This document shows, piece by piece, positions 1 to 6,509 of a DNA stretch of 33,347 nucleotides. Numbering within the stretch: position 1 is the stretch's first letter; every line of letters begins with the position of its first letter. The translations under genes were made by a program, and so were the position numbers. Source of the stretch: a virus; the IMG/VR virus record IMGVR_UViG_3300017746_000065, positions 1 through 33,347 of that record; one strand, 5' to 3'. The notes below the pieces were generated by a model. The model did no database searches. It had not been told where the DNA came from and saw only the letters and a program-made list of their open reading frames with translations.

Positions 1-114
1 CTCATCATGAGTTGCCCACATCCCATTTGGTTTAGCATGTACGATGTTATCCTTTAGCGTTAATAGTGAACCTGCGTTCACCTTTTTAGGTTCTTTTGTT
101 AGTGTAGTTGTCAT
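1..114 (-). CDS. Hypothetical protein, N-terminal 38 residues only (cut by window start)
   Basis: A leftward frame starts with ATG at 114 (MTTTLTKEPKKVNAGS...) and stays open through base 1, so only the first 38 codons are here. It lies 27 bp downstream of the glycosylase-like gene on the same strand and is probably the next gene of that operon. The sequence is polar with a central KDNIVHAKPNGMW stretch; I do not recognise a family. Confidence 0.6.
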   Translation of the reverse strand, partial: MTTTLTKEPKKVNAGSLLTLKDNIVHAKPNGMWATHDE

Positions 115-141
115 AAGTGTAAGAGTCCGAGTATAGTTAAA

Positions 142-924
142 TTAGGCATATCCTTTTCCTTCCCATAGTTCTTGTGTTTTATCTTGTTTAGGTTTGATAC
201 GGGCATGCACCCATATCGCTTTATCCAGTTCCAATGGGGACATATTGCGTCTAACGCATTCTGCTAAGAATGCATCTTCCCACCTCTGATAAGTCTCCCA
301 CTTAGAAATACTCTGAGTAGGTACATCCTTATAATTCTTAGGAGGTGTAACATTTGTCCCATTAAATCGCTCATCCCCGCCCAACCACTTCAGTATATAT
401 GTATCGAGCACAGCACACGGCTCATGAAATACATGCATCTGAAATAATCTCGCAGTCTTCAGCCCCCAACCTGGTAATTTTGTGTATACCCTTGGGTCAA
501 GGTCAGGTTGTCCAAAACCACGCTCCTCATAAAACTTCGCAGTTTCATACAAGCTAGGTGCAAGTAATGACCACTTACCAAGCTTAGTAGCCTTAATAGC
601 CTCAGTAAGACCATCAATGCCTGACCTGAGGAAATATCCAAATGGTGTGTCGTCCTCGCCCGTGTTAGCTGATAGGAAGGCAATCAATTCATCTAGCTTA
701 GTAGCCTGTTGATGACTATTCTTGCCAGCACATGACGGGCAGAATGCCATGAACCTTTGCGTGGCATCTACCTCTACACTAGCAGATAGATACCTACCCA
801 ATTCGGGCTTATATGGAAATTGAGCAACAAGTTCTCGGTCAGTATCCATATGTATTTCTCCATCCCTACGCTCAATACCTGAGCCAAAGATGGATTGTTG
901 TAAGTCGTCCGGGTTAATCTTCAT
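142..924 (-). CDS. HhH-GPD superfamily DNA glycosylase-like protein
   Basis: 260 aa. Residues about 149-182 carry the hallmark of the HhH-GPD base-excision glycosylase/lyase family: a helix-hairpin-helix LPGWGLKTA (150-158) followed by AVLDTYILKW (171-180). K156 and D174 are 18 residues apart, the same spacing as the catalytic Lys and Asp of endonuclease III, which suggests a bifunctional glycosylase/AP lyase. The iron-sulphur cysteines of EndoIII are missing at the C-terminus; an FCPSC pair (C62, C65) lies in the N-terminal part. Such enzymes excise damaged or modified bases; the substrate cannot be read from the sequence. The start overlaps the stop of the upstream gene (ATGA), implying coupled translation. 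The fold call is good, the exact activity is not. Confidence 0.72.
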   Translation of the reverse strand: MKINPDDLQQSIFGSGIERRDGEIHMDTDRELVAQFPYKPELGRYLSASVEVDATQRFMAFCPSCAGKNSHQQATKLDELIAFLSANTGEDDTPFGYFLRSGIDGLTEAIKATKLGKWSLLAPSLYETAKFYEERGFGQPDLDPRVYTKLPGWGLKTARLFQMHVFHEPCAVLDTYILKWLGGDERFNGTNVTPPKNYKDVPTQSISKWETYQRWEDAFLAECVRRNMSPLELDKAIWVHARIKPKQDKTQELWEGKGYA

Positions 925-1376
925 GTTAGTTTGTATCCGTTTCTTTTACTCATTGGTGAATCAGCGTATTTCTTCGCAAGTGGAGTGGTTTGAAAGAATG
1001 CACACAATGTCGCCTCATTTGCATACACAGTTGGTGTTGCAGGCTTCCCACTACGAGTACCACCACAGATAAGGATATCGCCTCTATCTAGGTCAATATC
1101 AGCAGTAGCACCACCAAACATAGGCGAACCAGCATGTGGAGGTAGTGGGCATGTCTCCATTTGACTATGCTTAAATACCTGATCAGCGAAATCTCGCTCA
1201 TATTTGAAGTCCCAATGAACTGCAGACCATTTATCAATTGACCCACCTGACCAATAGCTACTGATCTGCTTTGAGTCGGTCTCCATGACTATGCATGAGC
1301 GTTTCCGGTTGTTAGGCATACCGAGTTTAATTGCACGCTCAAGTTCAAGATGCGTGCCATCTAATTTAGTTATCAT
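921..1376 (-). CDS. Conserved-looking phage hypothetical protein
   Basis: 151 aa, soluble, no membrane segment. It contains an SYWSGGSIDKW stretch (about residues 40-50) and a GGTRSGKPATPTVY stretch (about 104-117) in which 'GKPAT' follows a predicted beta strand. I do not recognise the family. The start at 1376 lies 13 bp after a perfect copy of the dispersed palindrome (1390-1409), which could be its promoter or operator. The gene ends in an ATGA overlap with the glycosylase-like gene, so the two probably act or at least are expressed together. Confidence 0.6.
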   Translation of the reverse strand: MITKLDGTHLELERAIKLGMPNNRKRSCIVMETDSKQISSYWSGGSIDKWSAVHWDFKYERDFADQVFKHSQMETCPLPPHAGSPMFGGATADIDLDRGDILICGGTRSGKPATPTVYANEATLCAFFQTTPLAKKYADSPMSKRNGYKLT

Positions 1377-1389
1377 ACTTTCTTTCTAC

Positions 1390-1409
1390 TGACCTAAATA
1401 ATTAGGTCA
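1390..1409 (-). promoter_or_regulatory. Dispersed 20-bp palindrome, copy 1 (perfect)
   Basis: Read on the minus strand: TGACCTAA-TTAT-TTAGGTCA, two perfect 8-bp arms around 4 bp. It lies 13 bp upstream of the ATG at 1376 and covers the stop codon (1394-1396) of the upstream gene. Same element as at 4973, 5498, 15671, 18914, 23227 and 28103. Confidence 0.75.
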
Positions 1410-1633
1410 TTTTTATGTGTTGTTGTTACCATGAGGAGACCATTCTGTACAGCCTCTTCAATTAAAAGCATATTTGCGTTCCTCTTTTCGACCGATTCTC
1501 TCGGTCGCCCTCCATATCCATGTGCTTCCACTAAGCGTTTATATACAACATGAGAGAAGTTATTACCCATAGACACACTAGCATTCTGTTCAAAGTGTAG
1601 CGGTATATGATTAGTTGTTAGTAGTATTTTCAT
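1394..1633 (-). CDS. Hypothetical protein
   Basis: 79 aa (MKILLTTNHIPLHFEQNASVS...), soluble, with an amphipathic central part (GRPRESVEKRNANMLLIEEAVQ). No family recognised. Its stop codon lies inside palindrome copy 1. It is in line with leftward genes on both sides and is probably part of one operon with them. Confidence 0.5.
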   Translation of the reverse strand: MKILLTTNHIPLHFEQNASVSMGNNFSHVVYKRLVEAHGYGGRPRESVEKRNANMLLIEEAVQNGLLMVTTTHKNDLII

Positions 1634-1659
1634 GGTGCGTGTTGCGTTGATAGGAAGCG

Positions 1660-1857
1660 TTAAGCTGCTACTTTCCTTCTAAGGCGACGACCAAAGGCAA
1701 CCTTATCACCCTTACGAATGCCACCGAATTTTGATGCGTAGTTGCACCCTCTATTCTTACCAGGAAACCAACCATCGCTATCTTTGGCAGTTTTAGTTTT
1801 ATTTGAACCAAATGCACCTATTGTAAGTGCCCGTGAATTTTTTTGTGATTTTGTCAT
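1660..1857 (-). CDS. Small basic hypothetical protein
   Basis: 65 aa, strongly basic with a C-terminal FGRRLRRKVAA and internal KTKTAKDSDG; rich in Lys, Arg, Gly and Asn. The composition would suit a nucleic-acid-binding or virion-associated peptide, but no domain is recognised. It lies 26 bp upstream of the 79-aa gene on the same strand. The opposite-strand frame over it is a shadow. Confidence 0.45.
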   Translation of the reverse strand: MTKSQKNSRALTIGAFGSNKTKTAKDSDGWFPGKNRGCNYASKFGGIRKGDKVAFGRRLRRKVAA

Positions 1858-2366
1858 ATTGATGTGTGTGTTATGTGTTGAAAGAAAATGTTCCTGCTTT
1901 TATGTGATTACAGGAAGGGCGTTAAAAATAACCAGAGTAGAAAGTACAAAAACTCCGTCACAATACCCATGTGTTTCTAACCTAAAAAGTCAGACAGGAG
2001 TTGCCCACAGATAGCATTGCAAGTCTTGTATTCAAGGCTTTCGCTAACAGCCATAGAACCCTTGCTCGTGGCACATTCCCGGTGATTAGTCGGTGGGTTT
2101 GTGCTTATGCTTGAATCCCACTTCAAGCCTCCTGTCTTATTTAACTCATCTTCACCCCTACATTCAGTCTCGTGCTCATCGGACTTTTTTGGGAATCGTT
2201 GTGTTAAAGTGTAAAAAATCTAAGGGAAAGAGATTAATGTGTGTCCCTTGCACACTAAGCATGGGTTCATCGACTACAATGTAGCTACATGCTCGGCTCG
2301 TGTATTTGTAACACCCACGAGGGTGATGACTGGTATTTATTGCTATGTCGGCTTACATCACGCCTC
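1858..2366. other. About 500 bp without a convincing gene
   Basis: Only tiny frames occur on either strand. Visible structure: a 12-bp perfect palindrome ATGTAGCTACAT (2279-2290) directly followed by a 6-bp inverted repeat CTCGTG (2297-2302) / CACGAG (2316-2321). On the minus strand an AGGAGG lies near 2131 before an 11-codon frame, and a 20-codon hydrophobic frame (1908-1970) exists. It may hold control sites or a small RNA; nothing is certain. Confidence 0.35.
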
Positions 2367-2642
2367 TCAGTTGGCGTGGGCATAAGAAAGTTGTAATTTT
2401 TGGGCATCTTCCACATTAGTGTATCTGCAAAACCTATCGACATATATATCACCGCATTCAATTTTTCCCCCATCAATGCGTAGATATAGCACCCAATTGC
2501 AACGACACTCTTTCAGTCCAAGTTCGTTTACATCATCTATTGACCGGGATGGCGGGAATGGATGGGAGTATGTGTTGTCAGTTTTTGTAAGAACATGACC
2601 TTTGCAAGAATTACAAAGGCAAACATTATTTGGTATATTCAT
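2367..2642 (-). CDS. Cys-rich small protein, possible zinc binder
   Basis: 91 aa with Cys pairs: CLCNSC near residues 8-13, then ECRC near 46-49, C58 and C67. The pattern of two close pairs suggests a zinc-ribbon-like or metal-stabilised fold, but no family is recognised. Its ATG overlaps the stop of the upstream gene (ATGA at 2639-2642), so the two are translationally coupled. Confidence 0.55.
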   Translation of the reverse strand: MNIPNNVCLCNSCKGHVLTKTDNTYSHPFPPSRSIDDVNELGLKECRCNWVLYLRIDGGKIECGDIYVDRFCRYTNVEDAQKLQLSYAHAN

Positions 2643-2854
2643 AAGTCCATTGGGTTAAATCCATTCTCGTCTAGCTCCACATCTGTGCTGTAGTTGAAGC
2701 TTAGTTCTACTGCATTTGGTACTGCCATTTGAAGGTAGATGACAGTAGACACTGCATCTATATCGCAATTTATATCACCCTCTTTATTGCATGCTCTTAC
2801 GGGCAATTCAGGGGGATATTCTTTCAATTTTTCTATTAATTCTTGTACATTCAT
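2639..2854 (-). CDS. Small acidic phage protein
   Basis: 71 aa starting MNVQELIEKLKEYPPELPV at 2854. The frame is open further upstream, but this ATG gives the family-like N-terminus: many phages encode short proteins beginning with an amphipathic helix followed by 'YPPDxPV', then a beta-rich acidic part. Function unknown. It overlaps the following Cys-rich gene by ATGA. Confidence 0.6.
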   Translation of the reverse strand: MNVQELIEKLKEYPPELPVRACNKEGDINCDIDAVSTVIYLQMAVPNAVELSFNYSTDVELDENGFNPMDL

Positions 2855-2910
2855 TATGTGCGTGGTTCGCGTGTTACGATGATGATAGGAAGGCAAAAAA
2901 AAATTCCCTT

Positions 2911-3708
2911 TTACAGGAACTTTCTTTTTGATTGGTATATTGTTTTAGTTTTCTTAATCGTACCATCAGGATTGATGGTATTAAAACTTTTTGCGTTAGG
3001 TAAAATTTTCTTTTCTTTCAATTTACCTTTTGAAATGATTTTCTTTTCGTACTGATTAGTAATATTATTTTTCTTTAATTCGATTTTATCATTCTCTTTA
3101 TCGTATCCATTAGTAATTGAATCTAATCTATCTGAATCAAATTTGATTTGTTTTCCCTTTGCTTTAATAGATTTGTCAATAATTGGTTTGTGAGATTGTA
3201 ATAAATGGGTAATTGGTTTTTCTCCTAATGGTGCAAAAGTTACTGATTTAATACTAGATTTAATATTGTGGTTTAATGGTATGAAAAAATCTTCTTTGAA
3301 TTTTTCTCGTTCATTAAACATATAAGATAATCCATTGAATACTTCATTGAATTCAATTTCAATTTGTTCCAATGATAAGTCATTGAATCCTTTATTAATT
3401 GGTGCCCAAAAACCATTTCGATTTGTTCTTTGCATAATTACCTCTGTGTCGATTGAAGTTTTTATGATTATTCTTTGCTTTGCTTTTTGGATATATCCCC
3501 CGCAAAATTTTGTGAGCAAAGGATTTGCCATACGGGCAATTAATCTTGCTGTTGACCTGCGATAAATCTTTTTCTTTTCCCTGTTCGCATCGATAAATCT
3601 ATGCTTTGCACCATTATGGCAATCTCTGTCAAAATTTTGTTTTTTCCTCAATTTCTTATTGGCGGCAATCCATTGAGCATATGTCATGTCTTTAAGTTTT
3701 AATTTCAT
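2911..3708 (-). CDS. Lysine/asparagine-rich hypothetical protein
   Basis: 265 aa, very rich in Lys, Asn and Ile, with no membrane segment. The N-terminal half has KLRKKQNFDRD and a KKKIYRRSTARLIARM basic segment (about 46-61); the C-terminal third (from about 180) is nearly all charged and polar with repeated KK pairs and looks disordered. No domain recognised. Base composition is clearly more AT-rich than the replication or structural genes, and the same holds for the SAP-domain gene 28 bp upstream, so the pair may have been acquired together. Confidence 0.6.
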   Translation of the reverse strand: MKLKLKDMTYAQWIAANKKLRKKQNFDRDCHNGAKHRFIDANREKKKIYRRSTARLIARMANPLLTKFCGGYIQKAKQRIIIKTSIDTEVIMQRTNRNGFWAPINKGFNDLSLEQIEIEFNEVFNGLSYMFNEREKFKEDFFIPLNHNIKSSIKSVTFAPLGEKPITHLLQSHKPIIDKSIKAKGKQIKFDSDRLDSITNGYDKENDKIELKKNNITNQYEKKIISKGKLKEKKILPNAKSFNTINPDGTIKKTKTIYQSKRKFL

Positions 3709-3736
3709 AATGATGCAAAGTTAGATTTATCAATGA

Positions 3737-4624
3737 TTAATTAGATTGATCGAATGCTTTGATTCGATTGACTAAATCAGATTTTTTTCCCTTGGTTGGC
3801 AAATCTCTCGATTTCAATTCAAGACGCAATTCAGAAATAGTTTTTTCCTCAATTGATTTTGCTTCACTCTCAAGGGAAAGAAGAAAAGCATTCTTATGTG
3901 CCAATCTCTTATCCCATTCAGTAGCAATTTTTGAGTCAACTTCACTCTCAAAAATATATGCACCTTGAATGATTTGCTTTCCATTCTTTGCACCAATTTT
4001 GAATTTTCTTTGACCTATAACCGATTGAATTAAAGAAGAGAAATATTTTTCAACTTTTTGACCTTCAATTGAATTCAACCATGTTTTATCGTTTGCAAGG
4101 TGCAAACCAAGTAACTTGCTTTGCTCCTCAGATAGTACATAATCAAAATTATACTTAGGGAAATTATCATTCTTGTGTGGAGTTTTACCTTCACTAGCAA
4201 ACTCAATCAATGTTTCCATCGCCTTATCTGATGGAACGATTTGATTTGCAATTAAGAAGTCTTTAATATCTTCACTTCTTTGCAAGATAACTGATTCAAT
4301 GGGCAATCCGTTGAAAGTAAAATCTCCATTTTGCTTTGCTTCCTTTACTTTCTTTAAAGAAGATTGAAGTTGCTTTAATCGATTGCCACAGGTCAAAGAG
4401 ATTGAATTCTCTTTCCCTGTTTTATCGTCAATTTGTTTGACCTGTAATTTGCTTTGCAAACCCTGACGATTTGCTAAAACAAATTTTCCATTATTTATTG
4501 ATTTGGTTTTCATTATTGTTTTTGTGTTTTTGGTTTTCCCTTGGTTGGGATTAAAAACTTTTTTCTTGGTTGGTGTATTCTTCTGAATATTTAAGGAGGT
4601 TTGCTTTCCCTCCTCCAATTGCAT
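3737..4624 (-). CDS. SAP-domain protein, lysine-rich
   Basis: 295 aa. The last 35 residues (261-293) form a recognisable SAP motif: SELRLELKSRDLPTKGKK followed by SDLVNRI. SAP is a two-helix DNA-binding module typical of chromatin and repair proteins. The N-terminal 45 residues are low-complexity basic sequence (KNTPTKKKVFNPNQGKTKNT). An internal ATG at residue 38 (MKTKSINNGKFVL) could be the true start. The middle part has no family I recognise. AT-rich and Lys/Asn-rich like its downstream neighbour. It is the first leftward gene after the palindrome-rich control region at 4.63-5.0 kb. A role in binding or organising DNA is an inference. Confidence 0.65.
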   Translation of the reverse strand: MQLEEGKQTSLNIQKNTPTKKKVFNPNQGKTKNTKTIMKTKSINNGKFVLANRQGLQSKLQVKQIDDKTGKENSISLTCGNRLKQLQSSLKKVKEAKQNGDFTFNGLPIESVILQRSEDIKDFLIANQIVPSDKAMETLIEFASEGKTPHKNDNFPKYNFDYVLSEEQSKLLGLHLANDKTWLNSIEGQKVEKYFSSLIQSVIGQRKFKIGAKNGKQIIQGAYIFESEVDSKIATEWDKRLAHKNAFLLSLESEAKSIEEKTISELRLELKSRDLPTKGKKSDLVNRIKAFDQSN

Positions 4625-4754
4625 TATGGAAGATAAAAATTTACCATTGAATAAAATATCGAGAGTAAAACTCGAAAAATAAAAGTGAAAGTGAAAAGAG
4701 AATAAACATATATAAGTATAAACTATTTACTTGTAAGGAGTTACAGAATGTCTA

Positions 4755-4776
4755 TGACCTATTGTGTGTTAGGTCA
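4755..4776. promoter_or_regulatory. Dispersed palindrome, copy 2 (22-bp spacing variant)
   Basis: TGACCTA at 4755-4761 and TAGGTCA at 4770-4776, perfect 7-bp arms but 8 bp apart, so 2 bp longer overall than the other copies. It is 130 bp from the leftward gene and over 200 bp from the rightward gene, unlike the start-proximal copies. Confidence 0.6.
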
Positions 4777-4781
4777 CGACC

Positions 4782-4798
4782 GGGGGGGGAGGGGGGGG
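4782..4798 (+). other. G8-A-G8 homopurine tract
   Basis: Sixteen guanines broken by a single A (4790). Contiguous G runs of this length can form a G-quadruplex and can cause replication slippage. It stands alone in an otherwise AT-rich intergenic region. Confidence 0.6.
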
Positions 4799-4972
4799 AT
4801 GCGTTTTGTATTCCCGCGTATGTATATACATATTTTCTCAAGTTTCTGGATTTTGGAAAAAGTTGGGATTGTTAAACTGGCGTCACATTACTTAGTAAAA
4901 CCCCTGAATTTGGCGCCACATTTGTAACTATAGCTATACCTATATCACGATGTACGCTTTTGCGTACTTGTA

Positions 4973-4992
4973 ATACCTAATACATTAGGTCA
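4973..4992 (+). promoter_or_regulatory. Dispersed palindrome, copy 3
   Basis: ATACCTAA-TACA-TTAGGTCA: the right arm is perfect, the left arm differs at its first two bases. It ends 10 bp before the ATG at 5003 and follows a 6-bp hairpin (4952-4967). Confidence 0.7.
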
Positions 4993-5002
4993 TATTGTGG
5001 CC

Positions 5003-5317
5003 ATGAGAATGTATATTGAGTGGATTAAGGTAATGTACCGTGAAATTGGATTAGAGGCCTTTAAGGGGGTGCTACGGGGCTTATTGGAGCTACGGAAGCA
5101 TAAGGTGGGTAAAGCAGAATGGATACGTCGGTTACGAGTGTGCATGAAATGCCCGATATATGATGCAAAATATAGGTCTTGTCGTACGGGGAGTATGGGA
5201 TGTGGGTGTTATGTACCGTTTAGTAACCTGGTAAAGGATAAGTGTTGGGGTAGGGAGAAGTATGGTGAATGGTTTGGATGGGGGGCAAATGATGCCAAAA
5301 GGAAAAGGCAAGACTAG
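5003..5317 (+). CDS. Cys-rich phage protein, probable metal-binding
   Basis: 104 aa from ATG 5003 (a GTG two codons upstream is in frame). After an amphipathic N-terminal helix comes a cysteine-rich core: CMKCPIYDAKYRSC, then GCGCYVPF, then C near residue 84 before WGREKYG. The CxxC...C...CxC...C arrangement suggests one or two zinc sites. Similar small CxxCP...GCGCYVP proteins occur in marine phages, without known function. It is the first gene of the rightward cluster and is directly preceded by palindrome copy 3. Its 3' end overlaps the next gene. Confidence 0.65.
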   Translation: MRMYIEWIKVMYREIGLEAFKGVLRGLLELRKHKVGKAEWIRRLRVCMKCPIYDAKYRSCRTGSMGCGCYVPFSNLVKDKCWGREKYGEWFGWGANDAKRKRQD

Positions 5318-5492
5318 GACATATCGGGTATTCGTGTGCCGGGAGTGCGTGCCGAAGAAAGGGTGGGCGGTAAGAGATTTATTTGAAGTGGGGTTTGGTC
5401 AGTGTAATTTTTGTGGATGTGTAACGAGGGATTTGCTGGAGACACCGCTTTTAGTTGTTGAGACAAAGGAGAAGAGAAAGAAGGTAGGTTGA
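5292..5492 (+). CDS. Small zinc-ribbon-like protein
   Basis: 66 aa from the second of two adjacent ATGs (5289, 5292), chosen because GGGGG at 5281-5285 is a well-spaced ribosome-binding site for it. The frame runs through the end of the preceding gene in another phase. CRECVPKKGW followed by CNFCGC gives two CxxC pairs about 22 residues apart, the layout of a zinc ribbon. Ends in basic KEKRKKVG. Function unknown. Confidence 0.55.
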   Translation: MPKGKGKTRTYRVFVCRECVPKKGWAVRDLFEVGFGQCNFCGCVTRDLLETPLLVVETKEKRKKVG

Positions 5493-5497
5493 CATTA

Positions 5498-5517
5498 TGA
5501 CCTAATAAATTAGATTA
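5498..5517 (+). promoter_or_regulatory. Dispersed palindrome, copy 4
   Basis: TGACCTAA-TAAA-TTAGATTA: left arm exact, right arm degenerate. It ends 5 bp before the ATG at 5523, so if it is a promoter the transcript would be nearly leaderless; otherwise it is an operator over the translation start. Confidence 0.7.
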
Positions 5518-5522
5518 GTTAT

Positions 5523-5744
5523 ATGGAGGTGTCTTCTTTAATATTTGTTGGACTGAGTGTTGCAGTATCTGTGCTTGGTTTCTTTTTGAAGCGCATTAAG
5601 GAGGATGTGGATGTGGTGAAGTCTCGAAATGCGAGACTGGAAGTAAATGCGGCTCGTGACTGCGAGCGGATAAAGAATTTGGAAAAGTTAACTGAAGACC
5701 GCAGGGAAGATATAAAGCGGATCTATGAGGTAATAAGTAAATGA
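5523..5744 (+). CDS. Small membrane-anchored coiled-coil protein
   Basis: 73 aa. Residues 4-22 (SSLIFVGLSVAVSVLGFFL) form one transmembrane helix, followed by a charged stretch with heptad character (about 23-70), predicted coiled coil. This layout is common in phage lysis or virion-assembly cassettes, but the role is unknown. The stop overlaps the start of the following gene (ATGA). Directly downstream of palindrome copy 4. Confidence 0.65.
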   Translation: MEVSSLIFVGLSVAVSVLGFFLKRIKEDVDVVKSRNARLEVNAARDCERIKNLEKLTEDRREDIKRIYEVISK

Positions 5745-5872
5745 AGAAAAAAGCTAAACCTAAGAAAGATGCCTGTTACCGGAAAGTGAAGGCAAAGTAC
5801 AAAGTATTTCCCAGTGCATATGCCGGAGGAGCAATTGCAAAATGCCGGAAGAAGGGCGCGAAGAAGAAATGA
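5741..5872 (+). CDS. Small basic protein with PSAYA/CRKKGA motif
   Basis: 43 aa, MKKKAKPKKDACYRKVKAKY..., containing VFPSAYAGGAIAKCRKKGAK. The 'CYxKVKAxYxVxPSAYASGAxxKCRKxGA' signature recurs in small proteins and protein ends of many marine phages and some large eukaryotic viruses; function unknown. It starts within the stop of the upstream gene (ATGA) and is followed one base later by another basic gene with a related flavour. Very basic, two cysteines (C12, C35). Confidence 0.65.
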   Translation: MKKKAKPKKDACYRKVKAKYKVFPSAYAGGAIAKCRKKGAKKK

Positions 5873-5873
5873 T

Positions 5874-6110
5874 ATGGCGGTACGGAAGACAAAGGCAGGG
5901 GCTAATCTCAAAAGGTGGTTTAAGGAGAAGTGGAAAGACCAGGATGGAGATGAATGTGGGAAAAAGAAAAGGAAGATAAAGAAGTGTCGCCCTACAAAGA
6001 GAGTTTCAAAATCAACGCCCAAGACTTGGAAACAGGTTGGGAAAAATAAGAAAAAATTAGTCGCTCAGAAACGCAGAGTCGGGATGGGCAAGCGAACAAA
6101 GAAAGCGTAA
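5874..6110 (+). CDS. Small basic protein (LKRWFKEKW...CRPTKRVS type)
   Basis: 78 aa from ATG 5874. Signature: NLKRWFKEKWKD near residue 11, an ECG near 27, then KKCRPTKRVSKSTPKT (36-51). This 'WFKEKW...CG...CRPSKRVSxxTP' pattern is found in small basic proteins of phages and large viruses, often fused or adjacent to the PSAYA protein found immediately upstream here. Two conserved cysteines may bind metal or form a bridge. Function unknown; virion or DNA association is plausible because of the charge. Confidence 0.62.
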   Translation: MAVRKTKAGANLKRWFKEKWKDQDGDECGKKKRKIKKCRPTKRVSKSTPKTWKQVGKNKKKLVAQKRRVGMGKRTKKA

Positions 6111-6112
6111 TT

Positions 6113-6268
6113 ATGCATAAAAAAACTAAAACTAAAAAAACACCTAAGGGTTATCATAAGATGCCAGGTGGTAAATTAATGAAAGGTGCGTCTCACCCAA
6201 AGAAGAAAAAAGCAACTGGGTCAAAAAAAAAGCCTGCTGTAAAGCGTGCGGGAAGTAGTTATGCCTAA
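6113..6268 (+). CDS. Very basic 51-aa protein
   Basis: MHKKTKTKKTPKGYHKMPGG, then KKKKATGSKKKPAVKRAGSS. About two in five residues are Lys or Arg. It overlaps the next gene by 8 bp and sits 2 bp after the previous one, so it is clearly part of the compact cassette. Low-complexity basic peptides of this kind often bind DNA or coat phage proteins; no domain is recognised. Confidence 0.5.
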   Translation: MHKKTKTKKTPKGYHKMPGGKLMKGASHPKKKKATGSKKKPAVKRAGSSYA

Positions 6269-6509
6269 GAAAAAGGCATGTAAACCAACAAAGGGTAAGA
6301 AATTTGCAAAACGAGTTTCTGGCAAGTGCCGTAGCTTCGGGCAAGCAGGGAAAGCCAAGGATGGTGGGCCAAGAATCAGAAGTGGCACCGCTAAAGGTGA
6401 TGCTTACTGCGCGAGAAGTGCGAAGATCAAAAAGTGCAAGAGTCCACCCTGCGCTAATGCTCTTTCCCGCAAGAAGTGGAAGTGCCGAGGTAAGAAGTCA
6501 ATGCGATGA
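6261..6509 (+). CDS. Cys-rich basic protein (DGGPRIRSGTAKGDAYCARS type)
   Basis: 82 aa from ATG 6261. It has a strongly patterned sequence: CRSFGQAGKAKDGGPRIRSG, then GDAYCARSAKIKKC, PPCANALSRKKWKC and RGKKS at the end. Six or so cysteines with many basic residues suggest metal binding. Similar 'AYCARSAKI...PCxxNxLSRKKWKC' proteins recur in marine phages and some giant viruses with unknown role. It ends in an ATGA overlap with the next gene. Confidence 0.65.
   Translation: MPKKKACKPTKGKKFAKRVSGKCRSFGQAGKAKDGGPRIRSGTAKGDAYCARSAKIKKCKSPPCANALSRKKWKCRGKKSMR

Larger units (their letters stand above)
4625..5002. promoter_or_regulatory. Palindrome-rich divergent control region / origin candidate
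   Basis: 378 bp between leftward and rightward genes, with no gene. In order: palindrome copy 2 (4755-4776), a G8-A-G8 tract (4782-4798), a 14-bp perfect palindrome TATGTATATACATA (4819-4832), TGGCGTCACATT (4878-4889) and TGGCGCCACATT (4911-4922) exactly 33 bp apart, TATAGCTATA (4929-4938), a hairpin GTACGC-TTTT-GCGTAC (4952-4967), and palindrome copy 3 (4973-4992). Such density suggests a regulatory hub or replication origin. Confidence 0.55.

Noticed and set aside
1908-1970. 20-codon hydrophobic minus-strand frame MGIVTEFLYFLLWLFLTPFL
   Set aside because: Too short and without a clear ribosome-binding site; kept only as a remark on the gap.
1742-2014. Rightward frame of 90 codons
   Set aside because: It is antisense to the small basic gene 1660-1857 and then runs into the non-coding gap; the sequence has no protein-like pattern.
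2093-2284. Rightward frame of 63 codons
   Set aside because: No ribosome-binding site, odd Cys/Ser/Leu-rich composition, isolated orientation; treated as non-coding.
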